From Parageobacillus caldoxylosilyticus NBRC 107762 (GTDB taxonomy: Bacteria; Bacillota; Bacilli; Bacillales; Anoxybacillaceae), in NCBI RefSeq assembly GCF_000632715.1, contig NZ_BAWO01000001.1, positions 62,001 through 126,000 of the forward strand: 64,000 nucleotides of DNA, in the 5' to 3' direction. Under the pieces are notes generated by a model that was not told the DNA's origin, searched no databases, and saw only the letters and a program-made list of their open reading frames with translations. Positions 25,435-36,562 of this stretch are shown here, one piece after another (position 1 is the stretch's first letter; each line of letters starts with the position of its first letter). Both the position numbers and the translations under genes were made by a program.

Positions 25435-25473
25435 AATAAACCTGCCTCTCCAACAAGAAAAGGCAGGTTTATT
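25435..25473 (-). terminator. Terminator at the end of yrhC
   Basis: 13-bp stem AATAAACCTGCCT/AGGCAGGTTTATT overlapping the yrhC stop codon; the following T-run is short. Confidence 0.75.
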
Positions 25474-25699
25474 TGTCCATTTCCCGCAATAAGCGGATAT
25501 ATTTGATCGCTCGTTGAAAAAAGGAAAACGCGCCTATTAACAATATCACAATGAAACTAAGCAAATACGCCTTTTTCTCCGGCGCAATCGTAGGAAGAAG
25601 CGTGCCAATATACAAAAAGACACTTAACGCCAGCAATACGCCAGCAAACATTTTGTAATCAGCCGCTTTTTCCTTCCATTGTTGCTTTTGCCGTTCCAT
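25469..25699 (-). CDS. yrhC: YrhC family membrane protein
   Basis: 76 residues: a charged N-terminus, two hydrophobic segments (about residues 20-38 and 44-62) and a charged C-terminus. It matches the YrhC-like family, and as in Bacillus follows mccB (63 bp downstream of the mccB stop), so it is probably transcribed with the cysteine genes. Function unknown. Confidence 0.85.
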   Translation of the reverse strand: MERQKQQWKEKAADYKMFAGVLLALSVFLYIGTLLPTIAPEKKAYLLSFIVILLIGAFSFFQRAIKYIRLLREMDK

Positions 25700-25762
25700 C
25701 GCTATCCCCCACTTTCCATCCTTAACTGTATCATACAGGACAGCAAATGTGGGGATGTAATT

Positions 25763-27825
<2,063 letters not shown>

Positions 27826-27889
27826 TTTTGTCACTCCATTTCTTAACAAACATAGAAAGAGGAAGGGACGCCTTCCTCGGTTTATTGGT

Positions 27890-28588
27890 TTATTTTTGCA
27901 ATAATGACAGCATCGATGCGACTAAACGGGCGGAATGTTTCGCCGCCGTATCTAAAAATTGTTCAAATGAGATATCCGATTCCTTGCCGGCAATGTCGGA
28001 GAGTGCACGAATAATCACGAACGGCACAGCAAATTGTGTGCATACTTGGGCAATCGCTGCCGCTTCCATTTCGACGGCGCAAAGCTCCGGAAACTTGCCT
28101 CGGACAAACTCGACGCGCGCCGGATCGTTCATAAACGAGTCACCAGTGGCAATGAGGCCTGTGACAACTTGCACATCGTTAATTTCTTGGGCGCTGCGTT
28201 TGGCAATGTCTATTAATGTCTTGTCCGCTTGATAACGCGCCGGCATTCCCGGCACTTGCCCATACTCATATCCAAAAGCCGTCACATCGACATCGTGATG
28301 CACCACTTCACTGGAAATGACGATATCACCGACATTTAACGCCGCTAAAAATCCTCCCGCTGAACCGGTATTAATGACGTAATTCGGCCGGAACCGCTCC
28401 AGCAAAATAGCCGTTGCCATCGCCGCGTTTACTTTGCCAATGCCCGATTTCAACAAAATGACATCGACACCGTTGATCTGGCCCGTTGAAAATTCGCAAT
28501 TGGCGATGACCGTTTCTTCCCGTCCTTCCATTTGGTCACGCAAAATAGTTACTTCTTCTTCCATTGCCCCGATAATCGCTACTTTCAT
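27890..28588 (-). CDS. mtnN: 5'-methylthioadenosine/S-adenosylhomocysteine nucleosidase
   Basis: 232 residues, standard for the family ([20 protein letters not shown] start, INTGSAGGF phosphate-site-like loop, [12 protein letters not shown] with the base-binding Met/Glu, IRALSDIAG with the catalytic Asp). It removes adenine from SAH and MTA, feeding S-ribosylhomocysteine into methionine and cysteine recycling. AGAGGGAGAAAC precedes the ATG. It sits between yrrT (15 bp) and mccA (about 65 bp). Confidence 0.96.
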   Translation of the reverse strand: MKVAIIGAMEEEVTILRDQMEGREETVIANCEFSTGQINGVDVILLKSGIGKVNAAMATAILLERFRPNYVINTGSAGGFLAALNVGDIVISSEVVHHDVDVTAFGYEYGQVPGMPARYQADKTLIDIAKRSAQEINDVQVVTGLIATGDSFMNDPARVEFVRGKFPELCAVEMEAAAIAQVCTQFAVPFVIIRALSDIAGKESDISFEQFLDTAAKHSARLVASMLSLLQK

Positions 28589-28603
28589 GTTTCTCCCTCT
28601 TCC

Positions 28604-29251
28604 TTATTTTTCTTGTTTTACCGCCTCCATCACCCATACAAATGCATTTTTTTGTGTAAATGTGACGGAAAAGCCGTGTTCTGCAAATAGTTTTGTCAAT
28701 ACGTCCAATGTCGTATAATATTCACGTTCGAGGTCTTCAGCCAAGTTATGAAAACCGCGCGCCCTTGCCTCCTGTATGGCCTGCTGAAACGCTTGCTTGT
28801 CACGGAAAGCAGTGTCAGCAAACACTATTTTATCACCTTTTTTTAATAACTTGCCATACTTGGCAATTGCTTCGCCTTTTTCCGCATCGGTAAGATGGTG
28901 AAAAGCATATGTGCTGACAACCGTATCGATCGGCTCTGGGGGGAGCGGAAACTGCAAAAAATCCCCGTCCACGATTGACACGTGTGCCCCTAGCTTTTCG
29001 CGTGCTTTTTTTCGCATCGGTGCAGACGGTTCTACACCGTACACTGTTTTGCCTTGTCCGATTAGCTTTTGCGTTAAATTTCCTGTGCCGACGCCGAATT
29101 CAAGCACGACATTCCCTGCCTTATCGGCGACTGTATTTAAAATATCATCATAATTTGCAAACACCTCGCGGTATTCTTCGTCATATCCTTCCACGGATTG
29201 ATCATATGATTCCGCCCATTCTTCAAACAAATCAAGAAACTCTCTTCCCAT
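28604..29251 (-). CDS. yrrT: YrrT, class I SAM-dependent methyltransferase
   Basis: 215 residues. Motif I VLEFGVGTGNLTQKL and STYAFHHLTDAEK mark a SAM-binding fold; N-terminal MGREFLDLFEEWAESYDQSVEGYD matches YrrT. Heading the SAM-recycling operon, it is thought to produce S-adenosylhomocysteine by using SAM, but its acceptor is unknown. The ATG at 29251 has GGAG about 9 nt upstream; the 29266 ATG lacks a site. A candidate CymR box overlaps the promoter. Confidence 0.92.
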   Translation of the reverse strand: MGREFLDLFEEWAESYDQSVEGYDEEYREVFANYDDILNTVADKAGNVVLEFGVGTGNLTQKLIGQGKTVYGVEPSAPMRKKAREKLGAHVSIVDGDFLQFPLPPEPIDTVVSTYAFHHLTDAEKGEAIAKYGKLLKKGDKIVFADTAFRDKQAFQQAIQEARARGFHNLAEDLEREYYTTLDVLTKLFAEHGFSVTFTQKNAFVWVMEAVKQEK

Positions 29252-29275
29252 GGTGTCACGCTCCATAATTTTTAT

Positions 29276-29309
29276 AATTCCTATAAATATACTATGTTTT
29301 ATACCTCAA
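29276..29309 (-). promoter_or_regulatory. Promoter and candidate CymR box of the yrrT operon
   Basis: On the minus strand TTGAGG, a 16-bp spacer and TTTATA (-10 at 29282-29287) overlap ATAGGAATT at 29276-29284, the conserved right half of the Bacillus CymR site. The left half is only a partial match. CymR itself is encoded at 49291-49707. Confidence 0.5.
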
Positions 29310-29494
29310 ATCTGTTCTCAATGTATCATAAGTTTTTATTTTCTTCAATGATAAATTTTTTTCGTTTTACCCATTCCTCTATTTTTCCCAGACAAAAAGG
29401 CCAGCTTGCGATAAAAATCGCAAATGTTTTCCGCGCCCGAATAGATTATAACGTGAAAATCTGCTACACTTGGCGGTGAAAGGAGGCTTGATCC

Positions 29495-29701
29495 ATGAAC
29501 ATTTCTCTCGATCTCATTGAGGATAAAATCGAATTTTTTGAGGCCGATGATTTGCAGACGCTCGAGAAAAAAATTAACGAACAAATCGAGCATAATAAGG
29601 CGCTTTTGCTTCACGTCCACCATGTTTCGCATCAAATGCATGTAGCGGAAAACGGAAAAAGGTTTTACAGCGCTGTCGTCCATTTCAAAGCAAAAAAATA
29701 G
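29495..29701 (+). CDS. yrzA: YrzA family protein (DUF2536)
   Basis: 68 residues, MNISLDLIEDKIEFFEADD..., a small soluble protein ending in a beta-like VVHFKAKK. It matches Bacillus YrzA in sequence and place between yrrT and yrrS; no function is known. AAAGGAGG precedes the ATG. TGCTACACT at 29461-29469 is a candidate extended -10. The short stem GCGAT/ATCGC further upstream (about 29408-29421) has no obvious role. Confidence 0.88.
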   Translation: MNISLDLIEDKIEFFEADDLQTLEKKINEQIEHNKALLLHVHHVSHQMHVAENGKRFYSAVVHFKAKK

Positions 29702-29735
29702 GCGGATTTCCATCAACACAGGAAATCCGCTACTT
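29702..29735. terminator. Terminator between convergent yrzA and yrrS
   Basis: 10-bp perfect stem GCGGATTTCC/GGAAATCCGC with a 9-nt loop; T-rich only loosely on either side. Confidence 0.8.
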
Positions 29736-29737
29736 TC

Positions 29738-30373
29738 TTATTCCTTTTCTTTCAGCTTTTGCACTTTCGTCGGTTTCCATCCTTGGTTTTCGACCCATTC
29801 GATATATACCTTGTAGTGCTGTGTTTGATCTCTCGTAGAAATGGTGGCCACCGCTTTGTTCGGTCCATTATTGCCAATAAACCACACGATCATATCCGAT
29901 TGGGAAACTCCGGTCGCGTAACTGACCGCGTCGAGCATTTCCTTCCAATCTACCGAATCTTTTTTAAATTGGGTGACATGCGGCTCCGACTGCGTCGTGC
30001 CAATCGGCTGCCATGCCGGATTGACGATTTCTTTCTCGATGTTGGAACCAGGGGCTCCTGGCGTTTCTATCACTTCTTGTTCTTGTTCTTCTTCCTCGCT
30101 CGTCTCTTTCTTGTCGGATTGCTCACTTTCTTCATTTATTTGCTGCTTATCCCCCATCTCCACCTCTACTTTTTTATCATCATGATTTTCTTTCGTTTCC
30201 GTTTTTGCCGATGTGTTCGCCGCTTGCTTATGCGGCTCGTCGTCACCAGCAAATAAATTCCACGCCACCACCACAATCAACAAAACGACGACGGCAATGG
30301 CGGCATTGAGAATGCGATTGATTTTCCGGCGCTTTGCCCGTTGTGCGAAACGCGGTCCAATTTCTTTTGCCAA
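29738..30373 (-). CDS. yrrS: YrrS family membrane-anchored protein (DUF1510)
   Basis: 211 residues: a basic N-terminus, one transmembrane helix (about residues 23-42), a long acidic low-complexity linker rich in E, D, K and Q (about 45-105), and a folded extracytoplasmic C-terminal domain (about 110-205) containing WKEMLDAVSYATGVSQSDMIVWFIGNNG. It pairs with the penicillin-binding protein gene upstream (72 bp), so a sporulation cell-wall role is likely. The start appears to be TTG at 30373, 10 nt after GGGAGG. Confidence 0.88.
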   Translation of the reverse strand: MAKEIGPRFAQRAKRRKINRILNAAIAVVVLLIVVVAWNLFAGDDEPHKQAANTSAKTETKENHDDKKVEVEMGDKQQINEESEQSDKKETSEEEEQEQEVIETPGAPGSNIEKEIVNPAWQPIGTTQSEPHVTQFKKDSVDWKEMLDAVSYATGVSQSDMIVWFIGNNGPNKAVATISTRDQTQHYKVYIEWVENQGWKPTKVQKLKEKE

Positions 30374-30445
30374 CCGTTGACAACCTCCCTCATTTAGCTG
30401 CTTCTATTGTATCATGGCGACCCTTTCTAATAAACTGTTTCGTCG

Positions 30446-32224
30446 TTATTCCGATTTTTTGTCCTGTTTGTCAAACTCATATATTTTTTGTACGAGATCG
30501 AAAAAGATATCGTTCGTTACCGTCCGTGAACTGTGGCAGTCCAGCTCGACGACGACAAGCGCGTATTTCGGGGCATCGGCAGGGAAATAGCCAGCAAACC
30601 ATTTATTCACAAGTTCTTCATTGGCAAGTTTTTTTCCGGTTTCTGCCGTACCCGATTTTCCGGCGACCGCATACGGAAGCGATTGAAAACGCCGTCCCGT
30701 TCCCTGTTTATCCGTCACCACTTTGCGCAATAACCGCTGCAATTGATTGGCGGTAACCGAAGAAATCGGCGGTTCATCGGAAAACGTTTGCTGCGGAAAC
30801 GTGAACAAGGTCGTGCCGTTTTTATATAAAATTTTGTCTACCGCCCTCACTTGCCTTGCCTCGCCATTGCGGGCAATTGTTGCCATCATGTTGGCGACCC
30901 CCAGCGGCGATACGCGCACGTCTTTTTGTCCAATTGACGTTTGCGCAACGGCAAGCGGCACATGTTTATCACGCTCATCATGCCATATCGTTCCTTTTCT
31001 CTCCTCTGGAAATTGTTTAAAATCCGTTTCATGATAGACATCGCCTCGCCATCCGGCGAGCGGATATAAGCCAAGTTTTTTCGCATACGTTTCCAAAATG
31101 TCCGGCTCTTGTTCAACAAGCTTTTTCCCAAGCGTCGCAAACGCGTTGTTGCAGCTGACCGCAAAACTTTCCTCAAACCCTAGCGTTCCGTAATCATGAT
31201 CTCGATCCGGCGTTACTCCATCAATTTTTTTGCCGCAATCAAACATTTCCGTTGACGAAACCATCCCTTTTTCCAACGCAGCGGCGGCAACGACGGTCTT
31301 AAATACGGAGCCTGGGATTTGCGGCAACACCATCTGGTTTTCCGCGCCGTGGTTTTTATACGGATTGCTCGGGTCCATATCAGGACGGCTGACCATTGCG
31401 AGAACGCTGTTTGTTGGGATATCCAATAGTACAATGCCACCTTTCTTTAAATGATGCTCATCAGCGGCCCTTTCGGCAATTTTTTGCAAATCGCGGTCCA
31501 TTGTCGTTTTTACAGAAACAGGATAAAATGGATTGCTAGGATCACTATACTTTACGTCAAGGCCAAATAAAGGGCCTCCTTCCGCATCAACATGATACAA
31601 CAGCTTTGTTTCTCCTTCAGGGATTAAAAATTCGTCAAATGCCTTTTGCAGGCCATGAATGCCAACTTCCGTATGCGGAGGAAGATGCCGCTTTGGGTAG
31701 CGGGAACGCAAAAGGCGGCTGTCCGCTCGGGTAAATCCGATTAAATGCGGCGCATATACTTTTTCAAGCGGATACTGCTTGTTTACCGCAAACACGCCTG
31801 GAATATGCAACTGGTTGATTTTTTCCATTTGTTTTTCGCTCAGCACAAATGGATGGCTGTCCATAGTCAATACAAACGGTTCTTTTGCTTTTTGCAGCTG
31901 ATCAATGATGACTTGCGGTGAAATGTGAAGAATGTTTGCCACTTGCTCGACAGGCCATTCCATCGTTTTTAAAAACGGGAACAGCACAAGAGAGGGGATA
32001 TACTGTTTCGTGAGCGGTTTCCCGTTTCGATCCGTAAACATTCCCCTCCCGTCGTCAATCATTAACTCTTGTGTCCGTTGCGCAACGCTTTCCTCAATCA
32101 AATTGACTTTCTTCACGGAAAACGACTCTGTGCTCACTAACTGGATTTGAACAAGCCTGCCGATGAGAAGAAAAATGCTGATTTGGATAAGAGCAAGCAC
32201 CACCATTACTCTTTTTTTCCACAT
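30446..32224 (-). CDS. pbpI: Class B penicillin-binding protein PbpI (YrrR)
   Basis: 592 residues: an N-terminal signal anchor (about 5-28), a dimerisation/pedestal domain, and a C-terminal transpeptidase domain with all three active-site motifs, SxxK in PGSVFKT, SxN in VSCNNA and KSGT in GKSGTAE. It crosslinks peptidoglycan outside the membrane; the Bacillus orthologue (PBP4b) is sporulation-expressed. The AUG follows directly after a 14-bp hairpin whose 3' arm contains its GAGGUG ribosome site. It is followed by yrrS. Confidence 0.95.
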   Translation of the reverse strand: MWKKRVMVVLALIQISIFLLIGRLVQIQLVSTESFSVKKVNLIEESVAQRTQELMIDDGRGMFTDRNGKPLTKQYIPSLVLFPFLKTMEWPVEQVANILHISPQVIIDQLQKAKEPFVLTMDSHPFVLSEKQMEKINQLHIPGVFAVNKQYPLEKVYAPHLIGFTRADSRLLRSRYPKRHLPPHTEVGIHGLQKAFDEFLIPEGETKLLYHVDAEGGPLFGLDVKYSDPSNPFYPVSVKTTMDRDLQKIAERAADEHHLKKGGIVLLDIPTNSVLAMVSRPDMDPSNPYKNHGAENQMVLPQIPGSVFKTVVAAAALEKGMVSSTEMFDCGKKIDGVTPDRDHDYGTLGFEESFAVSCNNAFATLGKKLVEQEPDILETYAKKLGLYPLAGWRGDVYHETDFKQFPEERKGTIWHDERDKHVPLAVAQTSIGQKDVRVSPLGVANMMATIARNGEARQVRAVDKILYKNGTTLFTFPQQTFSDEPPISSVTANQLQRLLRKVVTDKQGTGRRFQSLPYAVAGKSGTAETGKKLANEELVNKWFAGYFPADAPKYALVVVELDCHSSRTVTNDIFFDLVQKIYEFDKQDKKSE

Positions 32225-32225
32225 A

Positions 32226-32266
32226 AATAAAACACCTCATCTTCATTTTCGACGAGGTGTTTTATT
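32226..32266 (-). terminator. Hairpin after greA that also contains the pbpI ribosome site
   Basis: A 14-bp A/T-flanked stem (AAATAAAACACCTC/GAGGTGTTTTATTT) with a 15-nt loop, 8 bp after greA. It looks like a terminator, but its T-rich 3' arm carries GAGGTG and ends immediately before the pbpI ATG, so it may also block translation in read-through RNA. Confidence 0.7.
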
Positions 32267-32273
32267 TTGAAAC

Positions 32274-32753
32274 CTATTTAACGGCAACAATTTTTACGAG
32301 CATTTCGCCACCTGGTGTTTGCACGGTGACTTCTTCGCCAACTCTTCTGCCAAGCAGCGATTTTGCGATCGGGGAGTCATTGGAAATTTTTCCTTCAAAT
32401 GGATCGGCCTCTGCGCTGCCGACAATCGTGTATGTTTCTTCTTCCCCGTCCGGAAGTTCAATAAATGTCACTGATTTTCCTAAGGAAACGACATCCGGAT
32501 TTTCCTTGTCTTCTTCAATGATCACCGCATTGCGAATCATATTTTCCAACGTTTGAATGCGCGACTCGACAAATGCTTGTTCATCTTTGGCGGCATCGTA
32601 TTCCGAGTTTTCCGACAGGTCCCCAAAACCGCGGGCAATTTTAATGCGTTCCACTACTTCCTTCCGCTTTACCGTTTTTAAATATTCAAGCTCTTGTTCC
32701 AGTTTCTCTTTTCCCTCTTTTGTCATCGGATATTGCTTTTCATTTGCCATCAT
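32274..32753 (-). CDS. greA: Transcription elongation factor GreA
   Basis: 159 residues. The N-terminal coiled coil contains the tip acidic residues ([18 protein letters not shown]), and the C-terminal domain ends in [16 protein letters not shown]. GreA stimulates RNA cleavage in backtracked RNA polymerase. Start at 32753 or 32750 (adjacent ATG codons); GAGGAG serves both. The 124-bp space before it holds the udk terminator. Confidence 0.97.
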   Translation of the reverse strand: MMANEKQYPMTKEGKEKLEQELEYLKTVKRKEVVERIKIARGFGDLSENSEYDAAKDEQAFVESRIQTLENMIRNAVIIEEDKENPDVVSLGKSVTFIELPDGEEETYTIVGSAEADPFEGKISNDSPIAKSLLGRRVGEEVTVQTPGGEMLVKIVAVK

Positions 32754-32797
32754 CTTTCACTCCTCTATATATTTTTCTTTTTCATGATGTGTATGTA

Positions 32798-32834
32798 AAA
32801 CGTACGAACAACGGAAAACGCTGTTCGTACGTTT
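32798..32834 (-). terminator. Terminator of udk
   Basis: 13-bp perfect stem AAACGTACGAACA/TGTTCGTACGTTT with an 11-nt loop, followed on the minus strand by TTTTACAT. The CGTACG core also occurs in the gltT palindrome, probably by chance. Confidence 0.75.
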
Positions 32835-32877
32835 ACTTGTTTATATATATTTATATTGTTTTATCTATGCTATGTTA

Positions 32878-33513
32878 TTATAAAAACGATTTTTGTTCAA
32901 GAATTGTGCGAATTTTTGTGACCAGTAAATCAATGGCGACATGATTTTGCCCGCCTTCCGGAACAATGATATCGGCATAGCGTTTCGTCGGTTCGACGAA
33001 TTGATTATGCATTGGACGGACGACGGAAACGTACTGTTCGATGACGGACTCGAGCGTGCGGCCGCGTTCTTTAATGTCGCGGAGCAGGCGGCGGATAATG
33101 CGGATGTCCGCATCGGTATCGACGTATACTTTAATATCCATTAAGTTGCGCAAACGCTCATCCTCTAAGACAAGAATCCCTTCTAAAATAATAACATCTT
33201 TTGGCTCGACGTGGATGACTTTATTCGACCGTGTGTGAAGTTTGTAATCATACACCGGCTTTTCAATCGGCTCATACTGCAACAATTTATGAATATGCTC
33301 AATTAACAAATCATTATCAAACGCAAGCGGATGGTCGTAATTCGTTTTCAGCCGTTCTGCAAACGGGAGATGGCTTTGATCCTTATAGTAAAAATCTTGC
33401 TCAAGCACTAAAATCGAGCGATCGCCAAAATGCTCATAAATTGCCTTTGCCACGCTCGTTTTCCCCGAGCCGGATCCACCGGCTACGCCGATGACAACAG
33501 GCTTCTTCCCCAT
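32878..33513 (-). CDS. udk: Uridine kinase
   Basis: 211 residues. The P-loop GGSGSGKT lies at residues 12-19; DHPLAFD and the lid-like [12 protein letters not shown] are typical. It phosphorylates uridine and cytidine in pyrimidine salvage. GGAG lies 7 nt before the ATG. It starts 1 bp after the trhP2 stop, so it is the last gene of trmR-trhP1-trhP2-udk. Confidence 0.97.
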   Translation of the reverse strand: MGKKPVVIGVAGGSGSGKTSVAKAIYEHFGDRSILVLEQDFYYKDQSHLPFAERLKTNYDHPLAFDNDLLIEHIHKLLQYEPIEKPVYDYKLHTRSNKVIHVEPKDVIILEGILVLEDERLRNLMDIKVYVDTDADIRIIRRLLRDIKERGRTLESVIEQYVSVVRPMHNQFVEPTKRYADIIVPEGGQNHVAIDLLVTKIRTILEQKSFL

Positions 33514-33514
33514 G

Positions 33515-34783
33515 TTAGTTCTCCTTTCTCATCATGTTGTACGGGAAGACTTCGCGCTCTACTTTAAACTTGACGATTTGCAGCGGGTGGCGCGCCGCGT
33601 CCAATTCGTTCCCATTTTCATCCCAAATTTTATCTACGACTTGCGTGAAGTTTTCAATTTCCGGACCAAAAAATTCCACTTCATCACCTGGTTTAAAGAA
33701 GTTACGCTGCTGCAATGTCACCATTTGCGTTTCTTTATCATAATCGAGAACAAGGCCGGCAAATTCATGGGTCGTTTTGCGGCTGTGCGAACCGTACATA
33801 TGATCGTTGTATCCTGGCATGCCAGCAAAGAAAGACGGAGCTGTATCACGGTTGGCGCATTTATCAAGCTCTTTTATCCATTCCTCGCGAATGACGAAAT
33901 GGTCGGGATCCGCGCAATACGCATCAATCACTTTGCGGTATACGCTCACAACCGTCGCCACGTAATGGATCGATTTCATCCGTCCTTCAATTTTTAAGCT
34001 GTCGATTCCTAATTCAATCATGGCTGGAATGGCGCGAATCAAATTCAAATCTTTAGCGCTCATGGCAAATGGTGCGTCGTTTTCATCAAAGAGCGGAATC
34101 TCTTTATCCCCTTCTAATTTATATAAATCATAATCCCAGCGGCACGATTGACAGCAGCCTCCGCGGTTGGAATCACGCGCCGTCATATGGTTGCTTAACA
34201 CGCAGCGGCCGGAGTACGCCGAGCACATCGCTCCGTGAATAAACGCTTCAATCTCAATATCGACTTTTTCTTTAATTTCGCGGATTTCTTGCGCGCTCGT
34301 TTCACGCGCGAGCACGACGCGCTCTAATCCTTCCTCTTTCCAAAATTGCACCGCTTTCCAATTAGCGAGCGACTGCTGCGTGCTTAAGTGCACTTCCAAT
34401 TTCGGCGCCACCCGGCGCGCCGTTTCAATAATAAGCGGGTCGGCGACAATAATGCCGTGAACGCCGGCCTGCTCTAACGCCTGTAAATATTCCTCAAGGC
34501 CGGGAATGTTTTCGTTATGGGCATAAATGTTGGCCGTTACGTACACTTTGGCGCCATATTGGTTTGCAAACTGAACGCCTTCTTTTATTTCTTCGATCGT
34601 AAAGTTATCGGCGTTCGCGCGCAAGCTGTATTCTTGACCGCCGATAAACACCGCATCTGCGCCGTAGTGCACGGCGATTTTTAGCTTTTCCAAGTTGCCG
34701 GCCGGAGCGAGAAGCTCGGGTTTTTTCACGATTACGCGTTTGCCGTCAATGATTTCGGAAATTTTATCATTTTTTAGCAGCAT
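33515..34783 (-). CDS. trhP2: U32-family tRNA hydroxylation protein TrhP2 (YrrO)
   Basis: 422 residues, as in Bacillus. The peptidase-U32 signature [20 protein letters not shown] is followed by the cysteine cluster GGCCQSCRW, likely a metal or Fe-S site. Despite the family name it is not thought to be a protease; with TrhP1 it is required for prephenate-dependent 5-hydroxyuridine formation at tRNA wobble position 34. ATG 34783 has GGAGGA 9 nt upstream; the longer frame has no site. Confidence 0.92.
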   Translation of the reverse strand: MLLKNDKISEIIDGKRVIVKKPELLAPAGNLEKLKIAVHYGADAVFIGGQEYSLRANADNFTIEEIKEGVQFANQYGAKVYVTANIYAHNENIPGLEEYLQALEQAGVHGIIVADPLIIETARRVAPKLEVHLSTQQSLANWKAVQFWKEEGLERVVLARETSAQEIREIKEKVDIEIEAFIHGAMCSAYSGRCVLSNHMTARDSNRGGCCQSCRWDYDLYKLEGDKEIPLFDENDAPFAMSAKDLNLIRAIPAMIELGIDSLKIEGRMKSIHYVATVVSVYRKVIDAYCADPDHFVIREEWIKELDKCANRDTAPSFFAGMPGYNDHMYGSHSRKTTHEFAGLVLDYDKETQMVTLQQRNFFKPGDEVEFFGPEIENFTQVVDKIWDENGNELDAARHPLQIVKFKVEREVFPYNMMRKEN

Positions 34784-34843
34784 CCGCTCATTCCTCCTTT
34801 TCTTATTGCTTAGCGCGATGCAACGCATCGCTCGTTTTTGTTG

Positions 34844-35773
34844 TTAGTAAACCGTTTCTTTAAAGAAAAATCCCGTATCCAATGGGCGGTGTTTCGGCTG
34901 AATCGCTTCGATTTTCGCCAGCAGCTCGTCCTTTTCTTTTTCGTATTGCGCACGGTTTTCTGCACATAAATCAACGGCGCGGCGATACAGTTTAGTCACT
35001 TCGGTAATATAGCTTTGTTCATGCAGCACTCCATCGATTTTAAAGCTGTCAATCCCCGCGTCTACCATCTCGCTCAATTCATCAATGATGCAAATATCGT
35101 TTGGACTCATAATATGTGTGCCGTTTTCGTCCTCGAAAATCGGATATTTATTGTCGCGTTCTTTATCATATAAAAACATGCCTTTTTCATATTTTTTTCG
35201 TTCGATTTCCATCACTTTTCCTTGATACTCAAAATAGTTGCCGATCAATGAACGCTTCGACTGATACATGCACGTCATTCCGTGCACTTGCACTTCGATT
35301 TCTACTTCCGCATGCTTCTTAATTTCCAAAATCGCCTCCATATTTAATTCACGGGCGAGAACGGCGCGCTTTGCCCCCTTTCTCCCCCAGTAGTTGCACG
35401 TATACCAGTTTGTCGCCGTCGTTTCCGTATTCCAGTGCAGCTTCATATGGGGAGCGACTTCACGCACCGTCATTAATACGGCCGGATCGCCAAAGACGAT
35501 CGCATCGGCGCCGACCTCGGCAAGAAAACGAATGTAATCGCCAAGTTCATCGACTTTATCGTTGTGAAAAATGGCATTCATCGCGACATATACTTTCATG
35601 CCGTATTGGTGCGCCGCTTTCACCGCTTCTGCTACATCCGCGCGGGAAAACTCTCCGGCGAGGCGCAGACCGTAACGCTGTTCGCCGATCATCACCGCAT
35701 CGGCGCCGGCATTGGCTAAATCATGTATGTGGGAAACGCTCGTTGGCGTCACTAACAATTCTGGTTTTTTCAT
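34844..35773 (-). CDS. trhP1: U32-family tRNA hydroxylation protein TrhP1 (YrrN)
   Basis: 309 residues, shorter than TrhP2. The family HG motif is present (EVQVHGMTCMYQSKRSLIGN), but the cysteine cluster seen in TrhP2 is missing, so the two are probably complementary partners. The start ATG overlaps the trmR stop as ATGA with GAGGTG upstream. It ends 60 bp before trhP2. Confidence 0.91.
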   Translation of the reverse strand: MKKPELLVTPTSVSHIHDLANAGADAVMIGEQRYGLRLAGEFSRADVAEAVKAAHQYGMKVYVAMNAIFHNDKVDELGDYIRFLAEVGADAIVFGDPAVLMTVREVAPHMKLHWNTETTATNWYTCNYWGRKGAKRAVLARELNMEAILEIKKHAEVEIEVQVHGMTCMYQSKRSLIGNYFEYQGKVMEIERKKYEKGMFLYDKERDNKYPIFEDENGTHIMSPNDICIIDELSEMVDAGIDSFKIDGVLHEQSYITEVTKLYRRAVDLCAENRAQYEKEKDELLAKIEAIQPKHRPLDTGFFFKETVY

Positions 35774-36423
35774 TGCCTTTCACCTCGTTTTCTTGATATT
35801 GCCACCCCATCCCCAACCGGAAGAATGATCGTTTCGTAATCGTTGCGGCCTGCAAGCCATTCGTTATAACGGCGAATTTTCGCCGCTAACTGGCGCATGC
35901 GCTTGTTTTCAATTGGCTCCTCTGTTGCAACAAGCCCCTTGAACAATACATTATCCGTAATGATCAAGCCGTTTTCTGCAAGCAGCGGCTCATACAGTTC
36001 AAAAAAGCGCTGGTATTGTCCTTTTGCCGCATCAATAAACAAAACATCAAATGGGGCGGCTTTCGCGACATCGCTATAGACGTTGAGCGCATCTCCGAAA
36101 ATGACGCGGATTTGCCCGCTTGTCCCTGTTTGGTTGATATAAAAAAGGGCTCGTTCATATCGCTCCTTGTCTCTTTCAATCGTAACAATTTCGGCGGCGG
36201 GAAGCGCTTTTGCCATGCGGATCGCCGAATACCCTATCGCTGTGCCGATTTCCAAAATCCGCTTTGGCTGGGCGATTTTCAATATGTGCAGCATTACTTC
36301 TATTCCCGTCACTTCCATAATGGGAATATCATATTCTTGCGCGTAACGCTCCATCTCTTTTATTTGCTTATCCCGCTCCGGAATAAACTGCTTAATATAT
36401 TGGACGATTTCTTTCGATATCAA
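35770..36423 (-). CDS. trmR: tRNA 5-hydroxyuridine methyltransferase TrmR (YrrM)
   Basis: 217 residues of the class I O-methyltransferase (COMT-like) fold: ILEIGTAIGYSAIRMA, TIERDKERY, DVLFIDAAKGQY and ITDNVLFKG. In Bacillus it methylates 5-hydroxyuridine to 5-methoxyuridine at position 34, using the product of the two U32 proteins encoded next. The start is TTG at 36423, 5-6 nt after GAGGAGGGG. A terminator-like hairpin ends only three bases before that ribosome site. Confidence 0.92.
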   Translation of the reverse strand: MISKEIVQYIKQFIPERDKQIKEMERYAQEYDIPIMEVTGIEVMLHILKIAQPKRILEIGTAIGYSAIRMAKALPAAEIVTIERDKERYERALFYINQTGTSGQIRVIFGDALNVYSDVAKAAPFDVLFIDAAKGQYQRFFELYEPLLAENGLIITDNVLFKGLVATEEPIENKRMRQLAAKIRRYNEWLAGRNDYETIILPVGDGVAISRKRGERQ

Positions 36424-36442
36424 AAGAGCCCCTCCTCGAAAA

Positions 36443-36469
36443 AATAAGAGTCACTGAAGGACTCTTATT
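36443..36469 (-). terminator. Terminator between mltG and trmR, adjoining the trmR ribosome site
   Basis: 10-bp perfect stem AATAAGAGTC/GACTCTTATT with a 7-nt loop and, on the minus strand, six Ts ending right before CGAGGAGGGG. Upstream at about 36490-36505 TAGTATATATAAA could supply a -10, which would put this hairpin in the trmR leader. Confidence 0.85.
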
Positions 36470-36562
36470 GTAGGATAGCGATTGATAACTTTATATATAC
36501 TACCACAAAACATGCGAAATGCGAAATATTTTCGCCCGTCGTCCAGCAATTCACATTCGATT

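Noticed and set aside
29759-30256. A 165-codon plus-strand open frame opposite yrrS with long F/L/R runs
   Set aside because: It is the complement of the acidic low-complexity linker of yrrS; no ribosome site or domain is visible.
32798-32834. CGTACG-containing hairpin as a shared operator with the gltT palindrome
   Set aside because: Beyond CGTACG the arms differ, and a T-run plus position after udk make terminator the simpler reading.
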